Positions 9,184 to 17,203 of a DNA stretch of 64,000 bases are shown here, in pieces. Position 1 is the first letter of the stretch, and each line of letters begins with the position of its first letter. The notes under the pieces were generated by a model. The model was not told where the DNA came from. It saw only the letters and a program-made list of their open reading frames with translations, and made no database searches. The stretch lies in NCBI RefSeq assembly GCF_020923495.1, contig NZ_CP064048.1, positions 335,501 to 399,500 on the forward strand, in the 5' to 3' direction. The translations under genes were made by a program, and so were the position numbers. Source of the stretch: Brevibacillus sedimenti (GTDB taxonomy: Bacteria; Bacillota; Bacilli; Brevibacillales; Brevibacillaceae).

Positions 9184-9922
9184 TTTTCGTCTCGGCTGAC
9201 AGCAGCGCTGCCGCCTCCTTGTCCGCGATGACGGTCACATCTGAATGAAGCTGCAGCAGCGACGCGGGCACGTCAGGCGTCTTCTCTCCTTCCAGCATGC
9301 GGCGCACCGCATCCGCCTTGGCCTCGCCGCTCGCAAGCAGCATGATCCGCTTCGCCGCCAGAATCGTTTTGATCCCCATCGATACAGCTTTCGTCGGCAC
9401 TTCGTCGATCGATTCGAAAAAGCGCGCGTTCGCCTTGATTGTACTTTGTGCCAGTTCCACGATCCGCGTGGTCGTCTCCGCGTCGGACCCCGGCTCATTG
9501 AAACCAATGTGGCCGTTTCCGCCGATACCCAGCACCTGCAGGTCGATGCCTCCCGCCGCCGCGATTGCCGCTTCATATCGCCGGCACTCCGCCTGCAGGT
9601 CGGGTGCGTCTCCGCGCGGGATGTTGGTCTGCTCCAGCGGGATGTCCACATGGCGAAAAAAGTGTTCCTGCATGAACGTGTGGTAGCTTTGCGGATGATG
9701 CGGCGGCAGTCCGACGTATTCATCCAGGTTAAACGTCGTCACGCGGGAGAAGTCAACTCCCTCCTCGCGGTGCAGCCGCGCCAGTTCCCGGTACATGCCG
9801 ATCGGTGTGCTGCCCGTAGCCAGTCCCAGTACGGCAGTGGGTTTGGCTGTCACCACCTGCGCCACGATGTGCGCCGCAGCTTTGCCCAACGACTCGTAAT
9901 TCTCCGCAATCAGCAGTTTCAT
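9164..9922 (-). CDS. nagB: Glucosamine-6-phosphate deaminase
   Basis: A 252-residue cytosolic enzyme converting glucosamine-6-phosphate to fructose-6-phosphate and ammonia. The phosphate-binding loop GLATGSTPIGMY, the catalytic stretch NLDEYVGLPPHHPQSY and the ring-opening His in GIGGNGHIGFNEPG are intact. The ATG at 9922 follows a GGAGGGAG site. It lies 23 bp after the MurR/RpiR-type regulator and is co-transcribed with it. No nagA or PTS gene is adjacent, so amino sugar uptake genes must lie elsewhere. Confidence 0.95.
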   Translation of the reverse strand: MKLLIAENYESLGKAAAHIVAQVVTAKPTAVLGLATGSTPIGMYRELARLHREEGVDFSRVTTFNLDEYVGLPPHHPQSYHTFMQEHFFRHVDIPLEQTNIPRGDAPDLQAECRRYEAAIAAAGGIDLQVLGIGGNGHIGFNEPGSDAETTTRIVELAQSTIKANARFFESIDEVPTKAVSMGIKTILAAKRIMLLASGEAKADAVRRMLEGEKTPDVPASLLQLHSDVTVIADKEAAALLSAETKNSGRLV

Positions 9923-9945
9923 GCGCTCTCCCTCCGTCAGCCGCT

Positions 9946-10842
9946 TCAGTATTTTTTGTCCAGCACCGCTTTTGCCGTCTTTTCCTTGTAGGTCAGCGCT
10001 TTCTCCTGGATGCGCATGGCCAGTGCCGTACACAGGATGTCGATGACGTGCAGTTGGGCGATTTTGGCCGCGAGCGAACCGCCCTGCAGCGGCCCTTCCT
10101 TTGCTGCCGTCAAAAGCGTGACATCAGCCACGTTCGTGATCGGCGAGCGGCGGTAGTGGGTGATGCACAGCACTGTTGCCCCTGCTTCCTTCGCCACTTT
10201 CAGCGAATCGATCGTATCCTTGGTGCTGCCCGACACGGAGATGCCCACGGCGACGTCGCCGGGCCCCAGCGTGGCGGCAGCCATCGCCTGCAGGTGTGCC
10301 TCGTAAAAGGCGTCCACTTTCAGCCCCAGGCGCAAGCACGTGTATTTGGCATCCTGGGCCGTCACCCCGGATGTTCCCACGCCGTAAAAGTGGATCGTGT
10401 TGGCGGCTTGCAGCAGGTCGACACACCGCTCCAGCTCGACCGGGTCGATGAGCGAGCTGGTGTCACCAACCGCCTGCATGTTGGTGGCCGTCACCTTTTG
10501 CGCGATGGTCGTCAGCGAATCCTCCTCCGTTACCTCACCGTGCAGGTTTTTCACCGGATGGACCAGCTCCTGGGCCAGCGCCAGCTTGAACTCCTGGTAG
10601 CTGCGAAAACCGATCTTGCGGCAGAAGCGCAGCACGGTGGTTTCGCCCACGCCCGCTTTTTCCGCCAGGTCGATGACGGAAGAGTAAATTACGCTCTCCG
10701 TCTGGCTCAGTACGATCTCCGCCACTTTTTGCTCAGATTTGGTAAACGACGGCCGCAAACTCTGAATGCCCAGCAGGGTGGCATTGGTTTTGGCCGCGCC
10801 GCCGGACGCGCCGGCCGTCTGCTCTTTCTGATTTACCGTCAT
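9946..10842 (-). CDS. MurR/RpiR-family transcriptional regulator
   Basis: A 298-residue regulator with an N-terminal HTH_6 domain (residues about 25-100: SFTKSEQKVAEIVLSQTESVIYSSVIDLAEKAGVGETTVLRFCRKIGF) and a C-terminal SIS sugar-phosphate-binding domain (IHFYGVGTSGVTAQDAKYTCLRLG, DVAVGISVSGSTKDT). The ATG at 10842 is preceded by GGAGGAGG. It sits directly before nagB in one transcription unit, so it most likely senses an amino sugar phosphate and controls nagB and itself (inference from context and family). Confidence 0.9.
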   Translation of the reverse strand: MTVNQKEQTAGASGGAAKTNATLLGIQSLRPSFTKSEQKVAEIVLSQTESVIYSSVIDLAEKAGVGETTVLRFCRKIGFRSYQEFKLALAQELVHPVKNLHGEVTEEDSLTTIAQKVTATNMQAVGDTSSLIDPVELERCVDLLQAANTIHFYGVGTSGVTAQDAKYTCLRLGLKVDAFYEAHLQAMAAATLGPGDVAVGISVSGSTKDTIDSLKVAKEAGATVLCITHYRRSPITNVADVTLLTAAKEGPLQGGSLAAKIAQLHVIDILCTALAMRIQEKALTYKEKTAKAVLDKKY

Positions 10843-10894
10843 CGGCGTCCTCCTCCGTTTATCACCAAAAGAAAACAGCTTTATTCCTACCGCC

Positions 10895-10900
10895 ATTATA
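10895..10900 (-). promoter_or_regulatory. -10 element upstream of murR-nagB
   Basis: A perfect TATAAT on the minus strand, 53 bp before the ATG. No good -35 is visible at 17 bp. Confidence 0.45.
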
Positions 10901-10939
10901 TGCAAAAGCGGAGCATTCCGCCATATTGATTGATATATG

Positions 10940-10954
10940 TGGAGAAGTTCTCCA
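10940..10954. promoter_or_regulatory. Candidate operator for the MurR/RpiR regulator
   Basis: TGGAGAA-G-TTCTCCA is a perfect 7-bp inverted repeat flanked by ATATAT-like sequence, about 45 bp upstream of the murR -10 box. Its assignment to this regulator is inferred from position only. Confidence 0.4.
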
Positions 10955-11042
10955 TTCTATATCAGACCGTTCTGATTCGCGGCGCACTCCGCTTCCGCGA
11001 GCATCCGCCGCTCTTGGCGCCGCTTGTCTTAGCGAACAACAA

Positions 11043-11087
11043 CAAAAAAAGCCTCCACCCGGAACCTTTTGATCCGAGTGAAAGCTT
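11043..11087 (-). terminator. Terminator of yisL
   Basis: An imperfect stem (GCTTTCACTCGGA with TCCGGGTGGAGGC) is followed on the minus strand by TTTTTTT. Confidence 0.75.
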
Positions 11088-11115
11088 TTCGACGTGTGTG
11101 CAAAGCACCCGCCGC

Positions 11116-11469
11116 CTACACGATTACGCGGTACCCGATCAGGATGACAAGCACCATCAGCGCGAGCGCGCCAACGAAAAATCCGATGCTGGCTTCCTGG
11201 CGGCGTGCCCGTCCCAGCGCCATTTCCATCAGCCCGAAGACGACAATCCCCAGCAGTCCCTTCACATAGTACAGGACGTCTCCCGTGTGGAACTTAAACA
11301 ACATCCAACCACCCGTCACGACCACGATCACCATCATCACGCGCAGAAACATGTGAACGATGTTGCCCACTTTTTCCTTGCCGAGACGGAAAAGGATGTA
11401 CCCGACGATCAGCAGGATGAATGCCACTTCCCAACCGCCTACGTGGGCTTTAAGATACGCATAGCTCAC
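11116..11469 (-). CDS. yisL: YisL family membrane protein (DUF1516)
   Basis: About 117 residues with four predicted membrane helices (VAFILLIVGYILF, MFLRVMMVIVVVTGGWMLF, VKGLLGIVVFGLMEMAL, IGFFVGALALMVLVILIGY). Length and layout match the YisL/DUF1516 family of Bacilli, whose function is unknown. The GTG at 11469 follows AAGGAG by 10 nt; the frame is open upstream but without a ribosome binding site. Single gene with its own terminator. Confidence 0.75.
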   Translation of the reverse strand: MSYAYLKAHVGGWEVAFILLIVGYILFRLGKEKVGNIVHMFLRVMMVIVVVTGGWMLFKFHTGDVLYYVKGLLGIVVFGLMEMALGRARRQEASIGFFVGALALMVLVILIGYRVIV

Positions 11470-11630
11470 CGTTTGCTCACTCCTTGCCCAGTGCAATCTC
11501 CATACTCGTCTCATTATAACAGATTGGCAAGGGAAAAGCAGGGCGCGCAATGCTTGGCGGTTTTGTGACAGCTAGTCACTGGACCGGACCCGCTTTTTTG
11601 GAAGCTGCCAGCCAAGATCAGTCTTCCCTC

Positions 11631-11646
11631 CCACAACATATTGTGT
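11631..11646 (+). promoter_or_regulatory. NrdR box 1
   Basis: CCACAACATATTGTGT matches 14 of 16 positions of the NrdR consensus ACACAATATATTGTGT. It lies upstream of the cobalamin riboswitch of nrdAB. Confidence 0.75.
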
Positions 11647-11661
11647 TATAGTACCTTCATA

Positions 11662-11677
11662 CAACCATATATAGTGT
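11662..11677 (+). promoter_or_regulatory. NrdR box 2
   Basis: CAACCATATATAGTGT matches about 13 of 16 consensus positions. It begins exactly 31 bp after box 1, the three-helical-turn spacing typical of paired NrdR boxes. The promoter probably lies within or between the boxes, with TATAGT at 11647 and 11670 as possible -10 elements. Confidence 0.7.
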
Positions 11678-11860
11678 GCTTTGTGGTGCGCTTGCCCAGG
11701 ATTCCGGCAAGCGCTTAAAAGGGAAGACCGGTGCAAGTCCGGCGCGGTCCCGCCACTGTAAATGGGGAGCGACTCTGTCAGATGCCACTGTCGATCGCAT
11801 CGACGGGAAGGTTCAGAGAAGCGATGATCCATGAGCCAGGAGACCTGCCACAAAGACAAC
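11675..11860 (+). promoter_or_regulatory. Cobalamin (B12) riboswitch aptamer
   Basis: The conserved core reads AAAAGGGAAGACCGGTGCAA, then GTCCGGCGCGGTCCCGCCAC and TGTAA. The closing B12 box GAGCCAGGAGACCTGCC is at 11833-11849. It sits in the 5' leader of nrdAB. With the terminator downstream it should stop nrdAB transcription when adenosylcobalamin is plentiful. Confidence 0.93.
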
Positions 11861-11976
11861 ACCGTTGGAACCACGAGGATGGGGAGGTGTGGAATCGGTC
11901 ATTCGCGGCGTGCCGCTCTTTCGGGCGCACGTTCCGCTTTGACACAGGCATGTTTGTTTCCACATGGGCAACATCA

Positions 11977-12010
11977 GCATCCTCTACCCGGCGGGAGAGG
12001 ATGCTTTTTT
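11977..12010 (+). terminator. Riboswitch expression-platform terminator
   Basis: The perfect 9-bp stem GCATCCTCT / AGAGGATGC with a 10-nt loop is followed by TTTTTT. It lies 27 bp before the nrdA start, which fits transcription attenuation by the upstream B12 aptamer. Confidence 0.85.
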
Positions 12011-12036
12011 CATGAACCGCAAAGGAGAGGGATAGA

Positions 12037-14277
12037 TTGCAAACGGTTGTCTCTGACATTGACCAACGTATTACATCGCTGATTGGCGACATTCTGGCCG
12101 ATTTTCCCCGGCTGCGCGCAGATGCCGTCATCCAGTCGGCGGCCATCAGAGCCAAACACAAAACGCTCACGGAACAGGAAGCGGCAAAAATCGTTGCCAT
12201 GTCGGCCGCCGAACTGATTTCCAAAGAGGAGCCGGAATGGACCTACGTCGCCGCCAGGGCGTACCTCGCTGCCCTGTATCACGAAGCGGCCCGCAGCCGG
12301 GCGTATTCCTTTAGTCCTGCGCGTCCCTACGGTTCGTTTTTGAACCTGTTGAAACAGCTGGTGGAAAAGGGCATTTACAAACAGGAACTGCTGACCGCCT
12401 ACCGTCCGGAAGAGATTGCGGAGCTGGAACGGGAGATTGATCCGGAAAAGGACAAGCTGTTTACCTATTTGGGGATCGTGACTCTCGCCGAGCGGTATTT
12501 GGCGAGGGATTACACCGGCAGCCTGTATGAACTGCCCCAGGAGCGGTTTATGGTCATCGCCATGCACCTCATGCTGCAGGAACCCCGCGAAAAAAGACTC
12601 GCGCTGGTAAAGGAAGCCTACTGGGCGCTCAGCCATCAGTACATGACCGTGGCAACGCCCACCATGGCGAATGCCGGCAAAGCACGGGGCGGACAGCTCT
12701 CCAGCTGCTTTGTCGACACGGTCGACGACTCTCTGCAAGGCATCTACGATTCCAACACCGACGTCGCCCGGCTGTCCAAGATGGGCGGCGGCATCGGCGT
12801 GTACATGGGAAAAGTGCGGGCGCGCGGCTCTTCCATCCGCGGCTATGAAAACAAATCCAGCGGGGTCATTCCGTGGATTCGCCAGCTGAACAATACGGCG
12901 GTCAGCGTCGACCAGCTCGGAACGCGCAACGGCAGCGTTGCCGTGTATCTCGACGTGTGGCACAAGGACATCCTGGCGTTTCTCGATTTGAAAATGAACA
13001 ACGGGGACGAACGCCTGCGGGCGCATGACATCTTTACGGGTGTGTGCATCCCTGATCTGTTCATGGAAGCGGTGGAAAACCGGGCCGAGTTTCACTTGTT
13101 TGATCCGCATGAAGTGCGCACCGTCATGGGCTTTTCGCTGGAGGATTGCTACGATGAGGAGCCCGGGCGAGGCACGTTCCGCGAACGGTACGAGGCGTGC
13201 GTGCGGCATCCCCGCTTGAGCCGCGTGACGGTACCCGCCATCGAGATCATGAAGCGGATCATGATCTCCCAGCTGGAGACGGGCACGCCGTTCATGTTCT
13301 ACCGGGATACCGTCAACCGCGCCAACCCCAACAAACATGCGGGCATGATTTACTCCAGCAATTTGTGCACGGAAATCCTGCAGAACATGTCGCCCACCAC
13401 GGTGACAGAAGAAGTGCTGCAGGACGGAGAGATCGTGATTCGGAAAACGCCGGGCGATTTCGTCGTCTGCAATCTCTCCAGCATCAACCTGGGGCGCACC
13501 GTGCCTGCCAACGTGCTGGAGCGGCTGATCCCCATCCAGGTGCGGATGCTGGACAACGTGATCGATGTGAACCGGATCGACGTCCTGCAGGCCCAGCAAA
13601 CCAACAAAAAGTACCGAGGCATCGGGCTGGGGGCGTTTGGCCTGCATCATCTGCTGGCCCTCCAGGAAATCAAATGGGAAAGCGAAGAAGCGGTCGCCTT
13701 CAACGACCGGTTGTTTGAACGCATCCATTACTTGACGATTCGCGCCTCCACGGAACTGGCGAAGGAAAAGGGCGCCTATCCGCTCTTTTCGGGCAGCGAG
13801 TGGGAAAGCGGCAGCTATTTTGCCCGCAGGGGCTATAATTCGCCCGAGTGGGAGGCGCTGGCCAAAGAAGTGGCCCAGCACGGCATTCGCAACGGGTATC
13901 TGATGGCGGTCGCTCCCACCGGCTCCACGTCGCTGATCGCCGGCTCCACCGCTTCCATCGACCCGGTGTTTGAACCGGTCGCCTACGAGGAGAAGACGAC
14001 GTACAAAATCGCCAATCCCGCTCCCGATCTGACTGCCCGCACGATGTGGTACTACAAGGGAGCCTATCACCTAGACCAGCATTGGTCGATCAGACAGGCG
14101 GCCGCCCGCCAGCGCCACCTCGATCAGGGGCAGAGCATCAATCTGTATGTCCGCCCCGACATCCACGCCAGAGAGCTGCTGCAGCTCCATCTGGAGGCAT
14201 GGAAGCAGGGGCTGAAGACGACCTACTACGTCCGCAGCCGGGCCGTAGAGATTGATGAGTGCGAAGCCTGCACCTGA
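12037..14277 (+). CDS. nrdA: Ribonucleoside-diphosphate reductase large (alpha) subunit, class I
   Basis: A 746-residue catalytic subunit reducing ribonucleoside diphosphates to deoxy forms. The active-site set is intact: Cys224 (LSSCFVD), Asn442-Cys444-Glu446 (SNLCTEI), Cys478 (VVCNLSSINL), the TYYVRSR tyrosines, and the C-terminal redox pair Cys742/Cys745 (CEAC). The phosphate-binding APTGSTSLIAGSTASIDP is present. It starts with TTG at 12037 after AAAGGAGAGG. nrdB follows 20 bp later. Control by a B12 riboswitch plus NrdR boxes implies that a B12-dependent class II reductase exists elsewhere and takes over when cobalamin is available (inference). Confidence 0.95.
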   Translation: MQTVVSDIDQRITSLIGDILADFPRLRADAVIQSAAIRAKHKTLTEQEAAKIVAMSAAELISKEEPEWTYVAARAYLAALYHEAARSRAYSFSPARPYGSFLNLLKQLVEKGIYKQELLTAYRPEEIAELEREIDPEKDKLFTYLGIVTLAERYLARDYTGSLYELPQERFMVIAMHLMLQEPREKRLALVKEAYWALSHQYMTVATPTMANAGKARGGQLSSCFVDTVDDSLQGIYDSNTDVARLSKMGGGIGVYMGKVRARGSSIRGYENKSSGVIPWIRQLNNTAVSVDQLGTRNGSVAVYLDVWHKDILAFLDLKMNNGDERLRAHDIFTGVCIPDLFMEAVENRAEFHLFDPHEVRTVMGFSLEDCYDEEPGRGTFRERYEACVRHPRLSRVTVPAIEIMKRIMISQLETGTPFMFYRDTVNRANPNKHAGMIYSSNLCTEILQNMSPTTVTEEVLQDGEIVIRKTPGDFVVCNLSSINLGRTVPANVLERLIPIQVRMLDNVIDVNRIDVLQAQQTNKKYRGIGLGAFGLHHLLALQEIKWESEEAVAFNDRLFERIHYLTIRASTELAKEKGAYPLFSGSEWESGSYFARRGYNSPEWEALAKEVAQHGIRNGYLMAVAPTGSTSLIAGSTASIDPVFEPVAYEEKTTYKIANPAPDLTARTMWYYKGAYHLDQHWSIRQAAARQRHLDQGQSINLYVRPDIHARELLQLHLEAWKQGLKTTYYVRSRAVEIDECEACT

Positions 14278-14297
14278 TCGCGGAAAGGAGAACGGAT

Positions 14298-15329
14298 ATG
14301 CTGCAGAAGCAAAAGGTATTTGATACAAACGCGCCCAACAGGTCAACCAAAATCATCAACGGCGAGTGTTCCGGGGTGTTGAACTGGGATGATATCCGCC
14401 ACCCGGCGATGTACAAGCTGTACAAGGTGCTGATCGCCAACCACTGGATTCCGTCCGAGATTTCGATGAACAAGGACAAGCAGCAGTTTGCTGAACTGAC
14501 GCCGATCGAACAGGACGCCTTCAAGAAGATTATCGGGCTGCTGGCTGTGCTGGACAGCATGCAGACCAACTTTGTGACCGATGTCGGCCAATACTTTACC
14601 GACTCGTCCCTGGTGGCCATTGCCGCCATTATCAACCAGCAGGAGGTGATTCACAACCAGTCCTACTCCTATGTGCTCTCCAGTCTGGTCGACTACCAGA
14701 CGCAAAAGGACGTGTTTGAATACTGGAAACACGACCAGGTGCTTCTGGAGCGCAATCTGTTCATCGCCGACATGTACCAGCGCTTCCGGGACGACAAAAC
14801 CCCCCAGACCTTCCTGGAGGCGCTTGTCGCCGACATGATTCTCGAAGGGGTCTTCTTCTACACCGGGTTTGCGTTCTTCTACAATCTGGCCCGTCATCAA
14901 AAGATGCTGGGAACCAGCCAGATGATCAGCTACATTCAGCGGGACGAGGCGCAGCACACCTACTTTTTCGGGGAAGTGTTCCAGCTCCTGCTGGCCGATT
15001 TTCCCGAACTGGATACGGAACAAAACCGCTTCTTTGTGTATGAAAAGATGAATCAGGCGGTTGAATTGGAGATGAAATGGGCCCGCCATGTGCTGACAGG
15101 CGTCGAGGGTATTGACTTTGACGAATTTGACCGCTACATCCGCTATATCGTCAACAAGCGGTTGGACATGATGGGTCTGGAAAAAGCGTATGAGGGCGTG
15201 GATAACTGCATGCCGTGGATTCGGCCGTTTTCCGACGAAGCCCTGAATCAAACCAAAACGGACTTCTTTGAAGGAAAATCCCGAACGTATGCCAAGGTGA
15301 CAAAAGAAAACGGATTTGACGAGCTGTAA
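14298..15329 (+). CDS. nrdB: Ribonucleoside-diphosphate reductase small (beta) subunit
   Basis: A 343-residue ferritin-like radical subunit. The metal ligands are visible: Asp86 (VLDSM), Glu116 and His119 (QEVIHNQ), Glu in DMILEGVFFYTGF, and Glu/His in IQRDEAQHTYF. Tyr123 sits at Glu116+7, the position of the stable tyrosyl radical in E. coli NrdB (Tyr122), so this is a radical-bearing class I enzyme rather than a Phe-substituted class Ic one. The ATG at 14298 follows AAAGGAG by 7 nt. It is translated from the nrdA message and ends at a strong terminator. Confidence 0.95.
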   Translation: MLQKQKVFDTNAPNRSTKIINGECSGVLNWDDIRHPAMYKLYKVLIANHWIPSEISMNKDKQQFAELTPIEQDAFKKIIGLLAVLDSMQTNFVTDVGQYFTDSSLVAIAAIINQQEVIHNQSYSYVLSSLVDYQTQKDVFEYWKHDQVLLERNLFIADMYQRFRDDKTPQTFLEALVADMILEGVFFYTGFAFFYNLARHQKMLGTSQMISYIQRDEAQHTYFFGEVFQLLLADFPELDTEQNRFFVYEKMNQAVELEMKWARHVLTGVEGIDFDEFDRYIRYIVNKRLDMMGLEKAYEGVDNCMPWIRPFSDEALNQTKTDFFEGKSRTYAKVTKENGFDEL

Positions 15330-15356
15330 TGGCGAAAAACAACTTTTGTGTCAACC

Positions 15357-15393
15357 AAAAAACCAGCGGGCAGCCAATATCCCGCTGGTTTTT
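15357..15393 (+). terminator. Bidirectional terminator between nrdB and the acyl-CoA ligase gene
   Basis: AACCAGCGGG pairs perfectly with CCCGCTGGTT. T-runs follow on both strands, so it serves the two convergent genes. Confidence 0.9.
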
Positions 15394-15400
15394 CCGTTGC

Positions 15401-17029
15401 TTACCGGACATCTGTTTGTGCGGTGAAATGATGCTGGAACTGTTCCCGCAAGGCGCGTTTCATGAATTTCCCCACGGTCGTCTTGGGAATCTCGCTCACG
15501 AAGACGATGTCATCCGGCAGCCACCATTTGGGAAACTGCGGAGCCAGGTACGCGAGCAGCTCTTCTTTGGTCACCTTGCCTTCGCTGCCCGCCTTTGGCA
15601 CCACGCAGGCTACGGGCCGCTCGTCCCACTTGGGATGGGGAACTCCGATGCAGGCCGCTTCCAACACTGCCTCGTGGGCCATGAGCGCGTTTTCGAGATC
15701 GACGGATGAAATCCATTCGCCGCCGCTCTTGATCAAATCTTTCGTCCGGTCGACCAGCTTGATGGTCCCTTCTTCGTCAATCGTCGCCACGTCCCCTGTA
15801 TGCAGCCATCCGTCGATAAACGCCTCCTGGGAGCGTTCATCCCGGTAATACTCATCAGCAATCCACGGTCCGCGGACGAGCAGTTCTCCCATTTCCTGTC
15901 CATCCCATTTCACTTCACCATGGGGTCCGACCACCTTGACTTCCAGCCCGGGTACCACCATCCCCTGCTTGGCGTACACATCCAGTTTGGCTTCCAACGG
16001 CAAATCCTGCTGATAGCTTTTCAGGCGGGAAACGGTAACGAGGGGGCTGGTTTCGGTCATGCCATACGCATGCAGGACAGGGATGTTGAACTTCTCCGCG
16101 TACGCCTTGATCATCCCTCTGGGCGCAGCGGAACCGCCGCAGACGATGTTGCGCAGGCTGCTGGTGTCGTAACGTCCTTTTTCCAGCTCCTGGTACAGGC
16201 CCAGCCAGATCGTCGGGACACCTGCAGCAACGGTTACCTTTTCGGATTCGATCAACTCGGCCAGCAGCTGCGGAGTGAATCTGGGGCCGGGCAGCACTTG
16301 GGTCGTCCCGAACCACGTAGCGGCAAACGGAAGTCCCCAGGCATTCACGTGAAACATGGGAACGACCGGCATGCAGACATCGGACTCGGACAGCGCGAGC
16401 GAATCGACCAGCCCAATGCCCATGCAGTGCAGGACAATGCCGCGGTGCGTGTACACTACTCCTTTCGGCTTCCCTGTCGTGGCTGACGTGTAGCACATGC
16501 CGGCAGGTTCATTCTCCTGGATATCGATGGGGTACTCAAAATGGGGATCGCCCTCCCGCAGCAATGCTTCGTACGAGTAAAGCGGTTGGAGGCTGGAGGC
16601 GGGCAGTTCCTCGTGATCCGTCATGAGGATGTACGCCTTCACTGAATGGAGGTGATCCTTGCAGCCCTCAATGAGCGGCAGTAGGTCTTCGTCGATCAGC
16701 AGCACCTGATCTTCTGCGTGGTTGATGATGTACGTGATGTGGTCGGGGGAAAGACGAATGTTGATCGTATGCAGCACAGCTCCCATCCCCGGGATGGCGA
16801 AATACGCCTCAAGGTGCCGATGGTGATTCCACGCCAGTGTCCCTACGCGATCGCCGCGCTTGACGCCCAATTTTTTCAGGGCACTCGCCAGCCGGCGCGT
16901 TCGTTCGCCGATCTCTCCATACGTCAACCGATGAATCCCGGTCGCCGTTCGGGAGATCACCTGTTTCCTGGAAAAGTATTGTTCCGCCCTCTCCATCATA
17001 GGCGCGATGGTCAACTGGACATTCATCAT
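15401..17029 (-). CDS. Medium/long-chain fatty acyl-CoA ligase (AMP-binding family)
   Basis: A 543-residue adenylate-forming enzyme. The ATP/AMP motif is YTSATTGKPKGVVYTHRG, the A5-type motif YGMTET, the hinge region GWLHTGDVATIDEEG, and the C-terminal catalytic Lys region KTTVGKFMKRALRE. It activates a fatty acid with ATP and CoA. The sequence resembles the AlkK/LcfB-like group acting on medium to long chains, but chain length cannot be read from sequence. The ATG at 17029 (ATGATG) follows GGGGGTGG. It is monocistronic and convergent with nrdAB. An overlapping TATA-rich stretch upstream (17075-17095) probably holds its promoter. Confidence 0.9.
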   Translation of the reverse strand: MMNVQLTIAPMMERAEQYFSRKQVISRTATGIHRLTYGEIGERTRRLASALKKLGVKRGDRVGTLAWNHHRHLEAYFAIPGMGAVLHTINIRLSPDHITYIINHAEDQVLLIDEDLLPLIEGCKDHLHSVKAYILMTDHEELPASSLQPLYSYEALLREGDPHFEYPIDIQENEPAGMCYTSATTGKPKGVVYTHRGIVLHCMGIGLVDSLALSESDVCMPVVPMFHVNAWGLPFAATWFGTTQVLPGPRFTPQLLAELIESEKVTVAAGVPTIWLGLYQELEKGRYDTSSLRNIVCGGSAAPRGMIKAYAEKFNIPVLHAYGMTETSPLVTVSRLKSYQQDLPLEAKLDVYAKQGMVVPGLEVKVVGPHGEVKWDGQEMGELLVRGPWIADEYYRDERSQEAFIDGWLHTGDVATIDEEGTIKLVDRTKDLIKSGGEWISSVDLENALMAHEAVLEAACIGVPHPKWDERPVACVVPKAGSEGKVTKEELLAYLAPQFPKWWLPDDIVFVSEIPKTTVGKFMKRALREQFQHHFTAQTDVR

Positions 17030-17126
17030 GCGCCAACCACCCCCTGTACAAGTACAATTATTATTTTGAAAATACATACTATTTTATACTATATTGCCAT
17101 GCGGAATCCTTCTGCAAACGAGAAAC

Positions 17127-17163
17127 GAGCCCTGGGCTTTGCCTGCCTGCAAAACCCAGGGCT
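17127..17163 (-). terminator. Probable terminator of the gal operon
   Basis: GAGCCCTGGG pairs perfectly with CCCAGGGCTC, extended by inner pairs. The minus strand continues GTTTCTCGTTT, an interrupted T-run. Confidence 0.6.
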
Positions 17164-17203
17164 CACATTTGTTTCGGGGTACGTGCCTAAACGCCTGTCA
17201 CAT

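Noticed and set aside
12010-14070. 686-codon open frame on the minus strand opposite nrdA
   Set aside because: It is the antisense shadow of a well-supported gene with all catalytic residues; it has no ribosome binding site and a low-complexity composition typical of GC-rich antisense frames.
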